A stretch of 51,344 nt of DNA, taken from the NCBI RefSeq assembly GCF_000189395.1, contig NZ_AEPB01000006.1:1-51344 (forward strand). The letters are read 5' to 3'. Positions 42,213 through 50,181 of this stretch are shown in pieces. The notes under the pieces were generated by a model. It was given only the letters and a program-made list of their open reading frames with translations. It was not told where the DNA came from and made no database searches. The translations under genes were made by a program, and so were the position numbers. Source of the stretch: Planococcus donghaensis MPA1U2. GTDB lineage: Bacteria; Bacillota; Bacilli; Bacillales_A; Planococcaceae. The stretch's first letter is position 1; every line of letters starts with the position of its first letter.

Positions 42213-43160
42213 TTAGTTTAAGGGCTGCGACAAAAATTCACTCAATGCTTGTTTGTTCATCTCAAGGTCAATATCAAGAACTGAACCCGCATGAGCGTAG
42301 TTGCCATAACTATAGCCATTTTCAATCGGCAAGGTTAATCGTTCAACTTCGCCGCCACCACTAATGGCTAATTGTGTCGCTAACTTTATTTGATCGGTTA
42401 ATGGCATATCCGTTTGAACATACCCTTGTAGCGTACCTGCTAATTTAGGCAGTTTTGGAATAGTAGAAACGGTTGCCATTTCGTCTTTCATTGCCGTAAT
42501 CACTTGTTGTTGTCTTCTTACCCGACCAAAATCCCCTTCTTCGTCTGCTCGGAAACGAGCATACCCTAAAAGTTCTTTACCGTTTAGTTTTTGAAGTCCT
42601 GGCGTTAAAGAGACACCGATATTTTTTGACATTTCTTTTTCAACATCAATTTCAACTCCACCTGGTACCGCTACATCGACAAGACTTTCAAAACTTTGAA
42701 AGTCAATTAATGCGTAATGATGAATTTCAACGCCAAACATCTGTCTAAGTGTTTCTGCAAGCAAGTCTACTCCACCTAAATAATAAGCTGTATTTAGTTT
42801 ATACGATTGGTAACCTGGAATATCTGCATAAATGTCTCTCATAAACGAAGTTAATTTTATTTCATTATTTACTTTGTCATGAGTTACTAACATCATCGTA
42901 TCCGTACGCGACTGTTCTTCTCCTCGTGAGTCGATGCCTAGTACCAATATGTTTTCATAATCTTCGTTTACCTCATCTTGATCGAATAAAACAGGCTCTT
43001 GCGCTGATGTATCTGCTATGTCTTTACCTTCTTTAAATTGTAGGAATGCATAAGTGCCGATAGCGATTAAAGCGACTAGGAGCAGGAAGACGATGCCGCG
43101 CAGCCGAAATCTTCTTTTTCTGCGTCTTTTTCTTTTAATAGGTTGTAATTCTTCTTCCAT
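42213..43160 (-). CDS. LytR-CpsA-Psr (LCP) family wall-polymer ligase
   Basis: A 315-residue membrane-anchored enzyme that attaches teichoic acids or other glycopolymers to peptidoglycan. A basic N-terminal tail and one transmembrane segment (residues 20-42) are followed by the extracellular LCP domain. Its arginine- and aspartate-bearing motifs are LVLGIDSRGEEQSRTDTMML near 72, SFMRDIYADIPG and GYARFRADEEGDFGRVRRQQ. GAAAGGAG precedes the ATG. It is a single gene, not in an obvious operon. Confidence 0.92.
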   Translation of the reverse strand: MEEELQPIKRKRRRKRRFRLRGIVFLLLVALIAIGTYAFLQFKEGKDIADTSAQEPVLFDQDEVNEDYENILVLGIDSRGEEQSRTDTMMLVTHDKVNNEIKLTSFMRDIYADIPGYQSYKLNTAYYLGGVDLLAETLRQMFGVEIHHYALIDFQSFESLVDVAVPGGVEIDVEKEMSKNIGVSLTPGLQKLNGKELLGYARFRADEEGDFGRVRRQQQVITAMKDEMATVSTIPKLPKLAGTLQGYVQTDMPLTDQIKLATQLAISGGGEVERLTLPIENGYSYGNYAHAGSVLDIDLEMNKQALSEFLSQPLN

Positions 43161-43423
43161 AATAAATACACTCCTTTCTAAACTTTCACGTCAATATGAC
43201 GCGTTATTAGGCATTAAGTTTCGGTATTTTGTTTTAAATTTTATACTTATAACCTTTATTGATAACACTTTTTAAACTTGGTTCACATTTAAATATGAAA
43301 ATCGTTTTTATTTATCAAATCTGTTATTATTAGAATGACTTTAGTTTTACAAAAGACATTTTTATTGTCGGAAAATCGCGAAAGTGGTAATATTTCCTTA
43401 GCAACTCGAGAGGAGACATAAAT

Positions 43424-43954
43424 ATGACTGAAAAAGCAACATTTGCAGGCGGCTGTTTCTGGTGCATGGTCAAACCATTCGATCAATTTGACGGCATTGA
43501 ACAAATCGTTTCTGGCTACAGCGGTGGCCATATCGAAAACCCTACATATGAACAAGTAAAGACTGGTACAACTGGCCATTTGGAAGTAGTAGAAATCACA
43601 TTCCAGCCCGATGTCTTTTCTTACGAGCAATTGCTCGATATTTTTTGGCAACAAATAGATCCTACTGATGATGAGGGACAATTTCAAGACCGTGGACCTT
43701 CTTATCGTGCCGCAATTTTTGTTCATAATGAACGCCAACGAGTTATTGCTGAAAAGTCTAAACAAGACCTTGATGCGAGCGGACGTTTCAACAAACCTGT
43801 GGTAACAGAAATTCGTGATGCAACACCATTTTATGCAGCCGAAGATTATCATCAAGATTTTCACAAGAAAAATCCTGAACATTATAAGAATGATCGTGCA
43901 GCTTCTGGTCGCGATGAATTTCTTTCCTCTAATTGGGAAAAAGTTGACGTTTAA
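43424..43954 (+). CDS. msrA: Peptide methionine-S-sulfoxide reductase MsrA
   Basis: Repairs oxidised methionine in the S configuration. The catalytic motif GGCFWCM lies at residues 9-15, followed by [15 protein letters not shown] and the [14 protein letters not shown] block. The 176-residue length is typical. No msrB is adjacent. The AGAGGAG site is well placed before the ATG. Confidence 0.95.
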   Translation: MTEKATFAGGCFWCMVKPFDQFDGIEQIVSGYSGGHIENPTYEQVKTGTTGHLEVVEITFQPDVFSYEQLLDIFWQQIDPTDDEGQFQDRGPSYRAAIFVHNERQRVIAEKSKQDLDASGRFNKPVVTEIRDATPFYAAEDYHQDFHKKNPEHYKNDRAASGRDEFLSSNWEKVDV

Positions 43955-44038
43955 TACGTCAGCTTTTTTTACCCTATAAAATTTTTTGATTATTCTACCA
44001 ATTTATCGTTCTACTTTATAGTTTAGGGAGGTACTCGA

Positions 44039-44356
44039 TTGAAACTCATTGAATCTATTGATCCCATTATTATGCAATTGGTGATTGTTCCGATTTTTGT
44101 TATCGGAATCGGTATATGGCTAGCATTGCTTTCTAAAAAAGTATATATCGGTCCGATTACAACAATGATTTTGACATTGACGTACAATTATTGGTATTTC
44201 ACTTCTTTTTTTCCCGATTCAAAACTATCGTTTACGATGATTTCATCTTGGTGCATCATCTTCCCTTTAATATCTCTTTATCTTTCGTGGTTTATTCTTA
44301 TGCAACTTCAAAGCATTAAAGATTTTTTTCTACTAGAGCCTAGAGAATTTGATTAA
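44039..44356 (+). CDS. Small four-helix membrane protein, DUF2651-like
   Basis: A 105-residue protein with three to four hydrophobic segments and little else. The pattern of a proline-bounded first helix, a lysine-rich KKVYIGP turn and a final long helix resembles the DUF2651 family of small Bacillus membrane proteins. Translation starts at TTG with GGGAGG seven bases upstream. It converges on the transporter gene, and the two share the stop tetramer TTAA. Confidence 0.6.
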   Translation: MKLIESIDPIIMQLVIVPIFVIGIGIWLALLSKKVYIGPITTMILTLTYNYWYFTSFFPDSKLSFTMISSWCIIFPLISLYLSWFILMQLQSIKDFFLLEPREFD

Positions 44357-45522
44357 TTTTTTTTATGAAGTAACAATGCAAAAATTAACATCAATCCGAT
44401 AAAACTTAAAAACAACCATAAAGTAATATCATGATTACCTGTTTGATCATAAATTATGCCTATAACAAGAGGCATAAAAGCCGAAATCATATACCCACCC
44501 GATTGTGTCATCGCGGTCCAACTATTCGCTTCATCTGCTGTAGTGGTTTCATCAAGTGGCATCAATAAGGCAATGGGAAAAAGACCACCTAATGCAACAC
44601 CAACAAAAGCTGCAGCTAACCAGACCAAGTTTACAGAACCAAACATCAATAACAAGACACCGACCGAGCCTGAACTTAAAACGAAGAGAGTCCATATTAA
44701 TCGATTTGGAAATTTATCAAAAAATAACGGGATACTAATATTCCCTACAATTTGAACAGCTGTCATTAATGTAAGTACTCCACCTGCAGTTAACACGGTC
44801 ATTCCTTTATCAATCGCAATTGGCGCAAGCCACGTAAGCATTGAAAAAAATAACGCTGATTGAGCACCAAAAAACAGTAGCATATACCAAGCTCTTTTAT
44901 TTCTAAGTGGAGACCCGCGTCTAATTTCAAAGTCTATTTCTTCCACTTCTTCTTCAGCTGGTTGCTCTACACGTAGCCAAATACTAATCGCTACTACTGA
45001 CAACAAACTCCAGCTGGCAATGGCTACTGGCCAATCCGCAATGGTATAAAATACACCAGTTAATCCTGCTGCCAATGTTGCCCCAAGACCCATTCCAAAT
45101 GAATAAACACCGATTAATGCGGGCGTACGTGTTGGGAAGTTATGCTTTATAATCGCTGACAAAAGTGGACTAATTACTGCAATGGCAACGCCTATAAAAA
45201 ATGCACTAATGAGCAATGTCGGATAATTTGGTATAAATCCTCTTAATAAAGTAAACACACCGATTACACCTAACAAAAAGGCGATTGAACGTTTCATGCC
45301 GAATTTCCGACCAAAAATCACGGCCAGTGGAGCAAAAAGCCCCATACAAAAAACAGGAATTGCTGTCAGTAAGCTAACCTCACTACTACTCAAATTCAAA
45401 TCGATCCGAATAGGATCAAGCATCGGCCCAATAGAGGATATTGCTGGACGTAAGTTTAACGCGACAAACAATATTGCGATGACCATTAATCCCAGCGCTG
45501 ACTTTCTTTTGTTCTCAGACAT
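44353..45522 (-). CDS. CynX/NimT-type MFS transporter
   Basis: A 389-residue membrane protein with about twelve hydrophobic segments. NLRPAISSIGPMLDPIR in the first third and GLFPIALLMPLDETTT in the last are typical of the CynX/NimT branch of the major facilitator superfamily. That branch includes cyanate and nitroimidazole transporters; the substrate is unknown. It ends within four bases of the converging small membrane protein gene with no terminator between. Confidence 0.85.
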   Translation of the reverse strand: MSENKRKSALGLMVIAILFVALNLRPAISSIGPMLDPIRIDLNLSSSEVSLLTAIPVFCMGLFAPLAVIFGRKFGMKRSIAFLLGVIGVFTLLRGFIPNYPTLLISAFFIGVAIAVISPLLSAIIKHNFPTRTPALIGVYSFGMGLGATLAAGLTGVFYTIADWPVAIASWSLLSVVAISIWLRVEQPAEEEVEEIDFEIRRGSPLRNKRAWYMLLFFGAQSALFFSMLTWLAPIAIDKGMTVLTAGGVLTLMTAVQIVGNISIPLFFDKFPNRLIWTLFVLSSGSVGVLLLMFGSVNLVWLAAAFVGVALGGLFPIALLMPLDETTTADEANSWTAMTQSGGYMISAFMPLVIGIIYDQTGNHDITLWLFLSFIGLMLIFALLLHKKN

Positions 45523-45688
45523 GTTTTTCCCTCCAGTAACTAACGCTCTAATGCCTTATTTAAACAGCATTCTAAAATAAAATTTCATTAGTAACTTTTT
45601 TAAAATTGCGCTCGAATTGACGATAACCCCAAACTTGTGTTCTCTATCTACAATCATTTAAAATAGAGAAATGAAAGGCGGTTTGTCA

Positions 45689-45922
45689 ATGAAACTCGTA
45701 AATTGGAGTTATGCGAAACGCTATAATATAAAAGCGATTTTCGATGATTTTCCACATGTCGTCGTGCTGTTCCGTCAAATTGGAGGCTATTACTTTATCT
45801 ATTCAATGAAAGGCCTCACGAAAGATCACGTTCCTGGTCGACGAGAATATGTGCAAATGGAGTACTTGCTAAACAAAGAACTTGGTTCGCTAACAGCTTA
45901 TTTAGAGCGTAAATTAAGATAA
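45689..45922 (+). CDS. Small hypothetical protein
   Basis: A 77-residue soluble protein starting MKLVNWSYAKRYNIK, seven bases after AAAGGCGG. It is rich in aromatic and basic residues (GGYYFIYSMKG, GRREYVQMEYL), and I do not recognise it. An in-frame ATG six codons upstream overlaps the ribosome binding site and is rejected. It lies upstream of the ABC-F gene; the gap between holds a CCACGG/CCGTGG inverted repeat and a TATACT likely -10. Confidence 0.65.
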   Translation: MKLVNWSYAKRYNIKAIFDDFPHVVVLFRQIGGYYFIYSMKGLTKDHVPGRREYVQMEYLLNKELGSLTAYLERKLR

Positions 45923-46029
45923 AAAGACCTTATATTCTCAGTTTATCCGAGACCACGGCTGAATGCTATCGATTTCCGTGGAATTCGTGGTATACTAATC
46001 TTATTGTGAAATTTAGGAGGTACGTATAC

Positions 46030-47637
46030 ATGATAGCTGCAAATGATGTAAGTCTTCGCTTTGGCGATCGTAAACTATTCGAAGATGTAAATATTCAATT
46101 TAACCCTGGTAACTGTTACGGATTAATTGGTGCCAATGGTGCTGGAAAATCAACTTTTGTTAAAATTCTTTCTGGTGAACTTGAACCCCAATCCGGAAAT
46201 GTTTATATGGGTTCTGGTGAACGACTTGCCGTACTAAAGCAAAACCACTTTGAGTACGAAGAGCATGTAGTTCTTGAAACTGTCATTATGGGACATAAGA
46301 AATTATATGAAGTAATGTCTGAGAAAAACGCAATTTACATGAAAGAAGATTTCTCTGATGAGGACGGTATGCGCGCTGCTGAACTTGAAGGCGAATTTGC
46401 TGAATTGAACGGGTGGGAAGCTGAGTCTGAAGCAGCAATCTTACTTCAAGGTCTTGGAATCACTGAAGATCTGCATGATAAAAAAATGGCCGAACTTTCA
46501 GGTTCTGACAAAGTAAAAGTGCTTTTAGCACAAGCTTTGTTTGGTAAACCTGACGTTCTATTACTAGATGAGCCTACCAACCATTTGGACTTGAAAGCAA
46601 TCCAGTGGCTTGAAGAATTTTTAATCAACTTTGCAAACACAGTAGTCGTGGTTTCCCATGACCGTCATTTCCTTAACAAAGTATGTACACATATTGCCGA
46701 TCTTGACTTTGGTAAAATTCAGCTATATGTCGGTAACTACGATTTTTGGTACGAATCTAGCCAATTAGCAACTCGTTTAGCATCTGATCAAAACTCGAAA
46801 AAAGAAGAAAAAATTAAAGAACTTCAAGCCTTTATCGCTCGTTTCTCTGCGAACGCTTCAAAATCGAAGCAAGCGACATCACGTAAGAAAATGCTTGATA
46901 AAATTGAATTGGATGACATTCGTCCTTCTTCTCGTAAATATCCATTTGTTAACTTTACAGTTGGTCGTGAAATCGGTAACGATGTGTTAACTATTCGAGA
47001 CCTTAGCCAAACTGTAGATGGCAACAAGTTATTGAACAACATTAGCTTTAACATGAGCAAAGAAGATAAAATCGTTTTAATCGGCGATCCTCTTGCAAAA
47101 TCAGCACTTCTTCGTATTTTAGCTGAAGAAGACCAGCCAGAATCAGGTGAATGCCGTTGGGGCGTAACCACTTCACGTGCTTACTTACCAATCGATAACT
47201 CAAGCTATTTTGGTGGCAGTGAAACTTCATTGGTAGAATGGCTACGCCAATACTCTCCAGATGATGAAAGTGAAACTTTCTTACGCGGATTCCTTGGGAG
47301 AATGTTATTCTCAGGCGAAGAAGTTAAAAAGAAACCTTCTGTTTTATCAGGTGGCGAAAAAGTGCGTTGCATGCTTTCAAAAATGATGCTATCTCACGCA
47401 AACGTTCTTTTATTGGACGAACCAACTAACCACTTAGACCTTGAGTCTATCCAAGCTTTAAACAATGGTATGATTGCTTTTAAAGGCGCTATGGTCTTCA
47501 CTTCTCATGACCATCAGTTTATCCAAACGGTTGCAAACCGCGTAATTGAAATCCGTGAAGACGGATCAATTCTTGATAAACAATTAACATATGATGAGTT
47601 CTTGGAATGGAAAGAAACACAAGGAATTACAAACTAA
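46030..47637 (+). CDS. ABC-F family ATPase (YkpA/YbiT-like)
   Basis: A 535-residue soluble protein with two ATP-binding cassettes and no membrane domain. The first has Walker A GANGAGKST, Walker B LLLDEPTNHLDL and signature LSGSDKVKV, so the usual GG is GS. The second has signature LSGGEKVR and LLLDEPTNHLDL, but its Walker A region reads IGDPLAKSALL and lacks GK(S/T). Related YkpA/YbiT-type proteins appear to share that diverged second site. Members act on ribosomes to resolve stalling. AGGAGG lies nine bases before ATG 46030. Confidence 0.9.
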   Translation: MIAANDVSLRFGDRKLFEDVNIQFNPGNCYGLIGANGAGKSTFVKILSGELEPQSGNVYMGSGERLAVLKQNHFEYEEHVVLETVIMGHKKLYEVMSEKNAIYMKEDFSDEDGMRAAELEGEFAELNGWEAESEAAILLQGLGITEDLHDKKMAELSGSDKVKVLLAQALFGKPDVLLLDEPTNHLDLKAIQWLEEFLINFANTVVVVSHDRHFLNKVCTHIADLDFGKIQLYVGNYDFWYESSQLATRLASDQNSKKEEKIKELQAFIARFSANASKSKQATSRKKMLDKIELDDIRPSSRKYPFVNFTVGREIGNDVLTIRDLSQTVDGNKLLNNISFNMSKEDKIVLIGDPLAKSALLRILAEEDQPESGECRWGVTTSRAYLPIDNSSYFGGSETSLVEWLRQYSPDDESETFLRGFLGRMLFSGEEVKKKPSVLSGGEKVRCMLSKMMLSHANVLLLDEPTNHLDLESIQALNNGMIAFKGAMVFTSHDHQFIQTVANRVIEIREDGSILDKQLTYDEFLEWKETQGITN

Positions 47638-47641
47638 AACG

Positions 47642-47682
47642 AACAGCAGCTCTTCTCTCGTGAGAAGAGCTGCTGTTTTCTT
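47642..47682 (+). terminator. Intrinsic terminator after the ABC-F gene
   Basis: AACAGCAGCTCTTCTC (47642-47657) pairs perfectly with its complement at 47662-47677 around a four-base loop, then T-rich sequence. Confidence 0.92.
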
Positions 47683-47709
47683 TTTGAAGTTAAAAAGCTG
47701 ATTGCTTTT

Positions 47710-48186
47710 TTATTTTGTAAAACGCTTTACTAAACGACCTGCCGGTAACTTAGAAACGTATTTATTGCCTGAGTTGGACACTTTCTTCACAAGTGATAAT
47801 AAATTTTCATCACCTGTCCAATGTTCGGTTATCACTTCTGTTGGGAATTTATTTAGAACCGTGTTAATCACAAATACAGCAACAACGACATCATCGAGAA
47901 ATCCACCAGGTCCGACTAAAATCTCTGGCAAAAAATCGATTGGAGCGATGAAATACATAATCCCAGCTCCGACAGCTGCTTTACTTTTAGCATCGATTCG
48001 GTTATCTAGCATTAACCTTGTTAACAAATGAAACAAATCCGGTGCGAACATTACATAACCACTAACAGTTCCGACCACACCTGGCTTATTATCTACCCAT
48101 TTCTGTACTTTTTTACGCAACTTTTGGTAGAAGTCTTGCTGTTTTTCTTCACTAGGCATTGGTTTTTTTAAATAGTCATTCGTCAT
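47710..48186 (-). CDS. DUF1232 (YkvA-like) membrane protein
   Basis: A 158-residue protein with the DUF1232 core GAGIMYFIAPIDFLPEILVG followed by GFLDDVVVAVFVINTVLN. The hydrophobic segment around these residues suggests membrane association. The function is unknown. AAGGGG is visible before the ATG. It sits alone between the ABC-F terminator and the cold-shock-like gene. Confidence 0.85.
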   Translation of the reverse strand: MTNDYLKKPMPSEEKQQDFYQKLRKKVQKWVDNKPGVVGTVSGYVMFAPDLFHLLTRLMLDNRIDAKSKAAVGAGIMYFIAPIDFLPEILVGPGGFLDDVVVAVFVINTVLNKFPTEVITEHWTGDENLLSLVKKVSNSGNKYVSKLPAGRLVKRFTK

Positions 48187-48226
48187 TTTTTTGTCCCCTT
48201 TGCTCTTTCTAAATAACTTACAATTA

Positions 48227-48433
48227 TTAAAAGATCAAAGTTACGTTTGTCGCAACACGTTCTTTATCAGCTACACCTTCATATGTTGTAAATTTCACTG
48301 GTTGTCCAGGCATTAGTTTTCGGAACCCATCAACATTGATATTAATCTCCTCAAAGAAAAAATCTTCTCCGTTATCTCCTGTAATCATTCCTATACCTTT
48401 GTTTTCATCAAACGATTTCACTTTGCCTTCCAT
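48227..48433 (-). CDS. Diverged cold-shock-domain protein
   Basis: A 68-residue protein of cold-shock fold length. It starts MEGKVKSFDENKGIGMI, eight bases after GGGAGG. The RNA-binding motifs are altered: RNP1, usually KGFGFI, reads KGIGMI, and RNP2, usually VFVHF, reads DFFFEE. Two nucleic-acid-stacking aromatics and the conserved histidine are missing, so it may bind weakly or another partner. An in-frame ATG six codons earlier is less likely. The normal CspB-type gene is nearby. Confidence 0.75.
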   Translation of the reverse strand: MEGKVKSFDENKGIGMITGDNGEDFFFEEININVDGFRKLMPGQPVKFTTYEGVADKERVATNVTLIF

Positions 48434-48543
48434 CCCTAAAACCTCCCACATTCTCTTTATCCGGTCTTCTCATTATACCCCGTTGACAATGAATAAAAAC
48501 CTTCTTAAAAAACGAGGTATTGACTAACAAGTATTTTTATTCA

Positions 48544-48578
48544 CAAAAAAAGAACCGCTTCAAAAGAAGCGGTTCTTT
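48544..48578 (-). terminator. Intrinsic terminator after the cspB-like gene
   Basis: AAAGAACCGCTTC (48549-48561) pairs perfectly with its complement at 48566-48578 around AAAA. The left-hand A-run gives the U-tract on the minus strand. Confidence 0.92.
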
Positions 48579-48584
48579 GAGTTA

Positions 48585-48785
48585 TTAGACTTTAGTTACG
48601 TTTGTAGCTTGAGGTCCGCGGTTGCCTTCTTCTACTTCAAATTCAACGCGTTGACCTTCGTCAAGTGTTTTAAAGCCTTCGCCTTGGATAGCTGAGAAAT
48701 GTACGAATACATCGTCGCCGCCTTCAACTTCGATAAAACCAAAGCCTTTTTCTGAGTTAAACCATTTCACTGTTCCTTCTTGCAT
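48585..48785 (-). CDS. Cold shock protein, CspB/CspA family
   Basis: A 66-residue single-stranded nucleic-acid-binding protein that acts as an RNA chaperone. It has the full motifs: [19 protein letters not shown] (RNP1) and DVFVHFSAI (RNP2). AGGAGG lies eight bases upstream of the ATG. Its leader of about 145 nt begins at a strong promoter and contains a long hairpin, so translation or transcript completion is probably regulated. Confidence 0.97.
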   Translation of the reverse strand: MQEGTVKWFNSEKGFGFIEVEGGDDVFVHFSAIQGEGFKTLDEGQRVEFEVEEGNRGPQATNVTKV

Positions 48786-48817
48786 GTAAATTACCTCCTG
48801 TGGTAAGAAAAATTTTT

Positions 48818-48929
48818 CAATATGGAATCTTTTGCAATAAAAAAATTCACATATTCCCTAAAGTACCATCACGTGCTGATCACTTTTGGGAATATGTGAA
48901 TAGCTGTTACTGGTCAAGATTTCATATTG
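48818..48929 (-). promoter_or_regulatory. Structured 5' leader of the cspB-like gene
   Basis: A long hairpin pairs 48845-48858 with 48888-48901 (14 bp, extended by CTTT/AAAG) and carries CACGTG in its loop. On the minus strand the stem is followed by a run of seven U, so it looks like an intrinsic terminator between promoter and gene. It may also end the upstream DUF1033 transcript. Outside it, 48818-48829 is complementary to 48918-48929 at 11 of 12 positions, which would close a larger structure. Confidence 0.7.
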
Positions 48930-48937
48930 TTTCATTT

Positions 48938-48965
48938 ATTATATCAAATTGACTACAAAAGTCAA
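48938..48965 (-). promoter_or_regulatory. Strong promoter of the cspB-like gene
   Basis: On the minus strand, TTGACT (48960-48965) and TATAAT (48938-48943) are separated by 16 bases. The start would be near 48931. Confidence 0.85.
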
Positions 48966-48971
48966 ACAAAT

Positions 48972-49268
48972 CTAAAAACTTATATTTGGTTGTCCATTTA
49001 CTAGCCAGATTAACCCATGAAATATTTGCAAATCTTCTTCACAATTTTCACAGTATTCCGTTTCTTCTTCATTCCAATAACAAGAAAAAGCAGCATTCTT
49101 TTGTTTTTGATTAACAAAACGGCGACTAAAGTCATTTTTAAGATTTTCTAAATAAGACTGAGCATTTTCGGTTGAATTAAATTTATGCCGAGACACAACT
49201 TTTTCTTCCCAACCTTCAAACATCCACCACGGTTCGTAATCGGTTCTCATATAGATAATCTCATGCAT
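48972..49268 (-). CDS. DUF1033 family protein
   Basis: A 98-residue soluble protein. It has the DUF1033 pattern: an N-terminal TDYEPWWMFEGWEEKVVS, then SCYWNEEETEYCENCEEDLQ and HGLIWL. Two cysteines in CENC could bind metal, but a full site is not evident. The function is unknown. AGAGG precedes the ATG. Its stop lies only six bases from the -35 of the cspB-like gene promoter. Confidence 0.85.
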   Translation of the reverse strand: MHEIIYMRTDYEPWWMFEGWEEKVVSRHKFNSTENAQSYLENLKNDFSRRFVNQKQKNAAFSCYWNEEETEYCENCEEDLQIFHGLIWLVNGQPNISF

Positions 49269-49367
49269 AGTTGCCTGCCTCTTTTCTTCCTAATTAGCAT
49301 TGTGCCAAATCCTCTTGTACTTGTAAAGTGTTACGCATTAAATTTTGGACGGATTCCAAAGTTTGTA

Positions 49368-49396
49368 TTGACTTGGGGTTTCACGTAAAATATAGA
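49368..49396 (+). promoter_or_regulatory. Promoter of the xpaC-telA operon
   Basis: TTGACT (49368-49373) and TATAGA (49391-49396) are 17 bases apart, about 70 bases before the xpaC start. Confidence 0.6.
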
Positions 49397-49473
49397 AGAG
49401 CAAATAGCATTGAAATGAAACTTTTTAATGCTTTGGACGTATAGTTTAAGTAGTAGTGAAGGAGGTCCTTTGC

Positions 49474-50181
49474 ATGAAGCCCCTAAAGCCGATTGAAAAT
49501 TTTATCAAGAGGCAAACTGTTAGCTTACCCATAATGGCGGTTATGTTTCCCGTTCTATACTTGGGAGCTGAAATCGGTTTAATCGCTTCTGGAGCAGTAG
49601 CTGCTGGCACTTATATTGCTAGCAATAGTACATTGAAACAAGTTCAACTTTCTTCAGATTCTAAAAATTTCGGCATGACACGCAGTGAATATAAAAATGT
49701 ACGTTTGCAAATAAAAGAAGGCAAAGAAAAAATTAAACAGCTTCAAGGAAATTACTATAAAGTCCGTTCCATTTCTTCTTTTAAACAATTAATGGATATG
49801 ACAAAAATTGCGAACAAAATTATTATGGTAGTCCAACAAAATCCAAGAAAATTCTATTTAGCTGAACCATTCTTTTATTCTCATTTGGATTCTGCGATTG
49901 AGTTAACCGAAAAGTACACATTATTAGTTGGACAACCCGTTAAAGATACAGAAATGCGTATTACACTGCAAGATACACGGGAAATGCTGTTATCGCTAAA
50001 TAAAGTGATGGAGCAAGATTTAAAGCGTGTATTGTCTAGTGATATTGAACGTTTGCGAATGGAACTAGATTATGCACAATTAGCCGTTGATCAACATAAT
50101 GATCAGGAATTACTCGTTCAACCAGAACCTGAACACGAGGGAGACGTGGAAGATGACAGAGAAACCATCAAATCGAAGTGA
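49474..50181 (+). CDS. xpaC: XpaC-like protein
   Basis: A 235-residue protein of the XpaC family, named for 5-bromo-4-chloroindolyl phosphate hydrolysis in Bacillus; the true role is unclear. A short hydrophobic hairpin near residues 20-50 (PIMAVMFPVLYLG and IASGAVAAGTYIA) is followed by a long helical cytosolic part. GGAGG lies eight bases before ATG 49474; an upstream ATG lacks a site. It overlaps the telA-like gene by 29 bases, the usual partnership in Bacillales. Confidence 0.85.
   Translation: MKPLKPIENFIKRQTVSLPIMAVMFPVLYLGAEIGLIASGAVAAGTYIASNSTLKQVQLSSDSKNFGMTRSEYKNVRLQIKEGKEKIKQLQGNYYKVRSISSFKQLMDMTKIANKIIMVVQQNPRKFYLAEPFFYSHLDSAIELTEKYTLLVGQPVKDTEMRITLQDTREMLLSLNKVMEQDLKRVLSSDIERLRMELDYAQLAVDQHNDQELLVQPEPEHEGDVEDDRETIKSK

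Noticed and set aside
43289-43882. A long minus-strand frame of 197 codons overlapping msrA
   Set aside because: It is antisense to a clear MsrA with catalytic GCFWC; composition is phenylalanine/leucine/serine-rich, as expected for a shadow frame.
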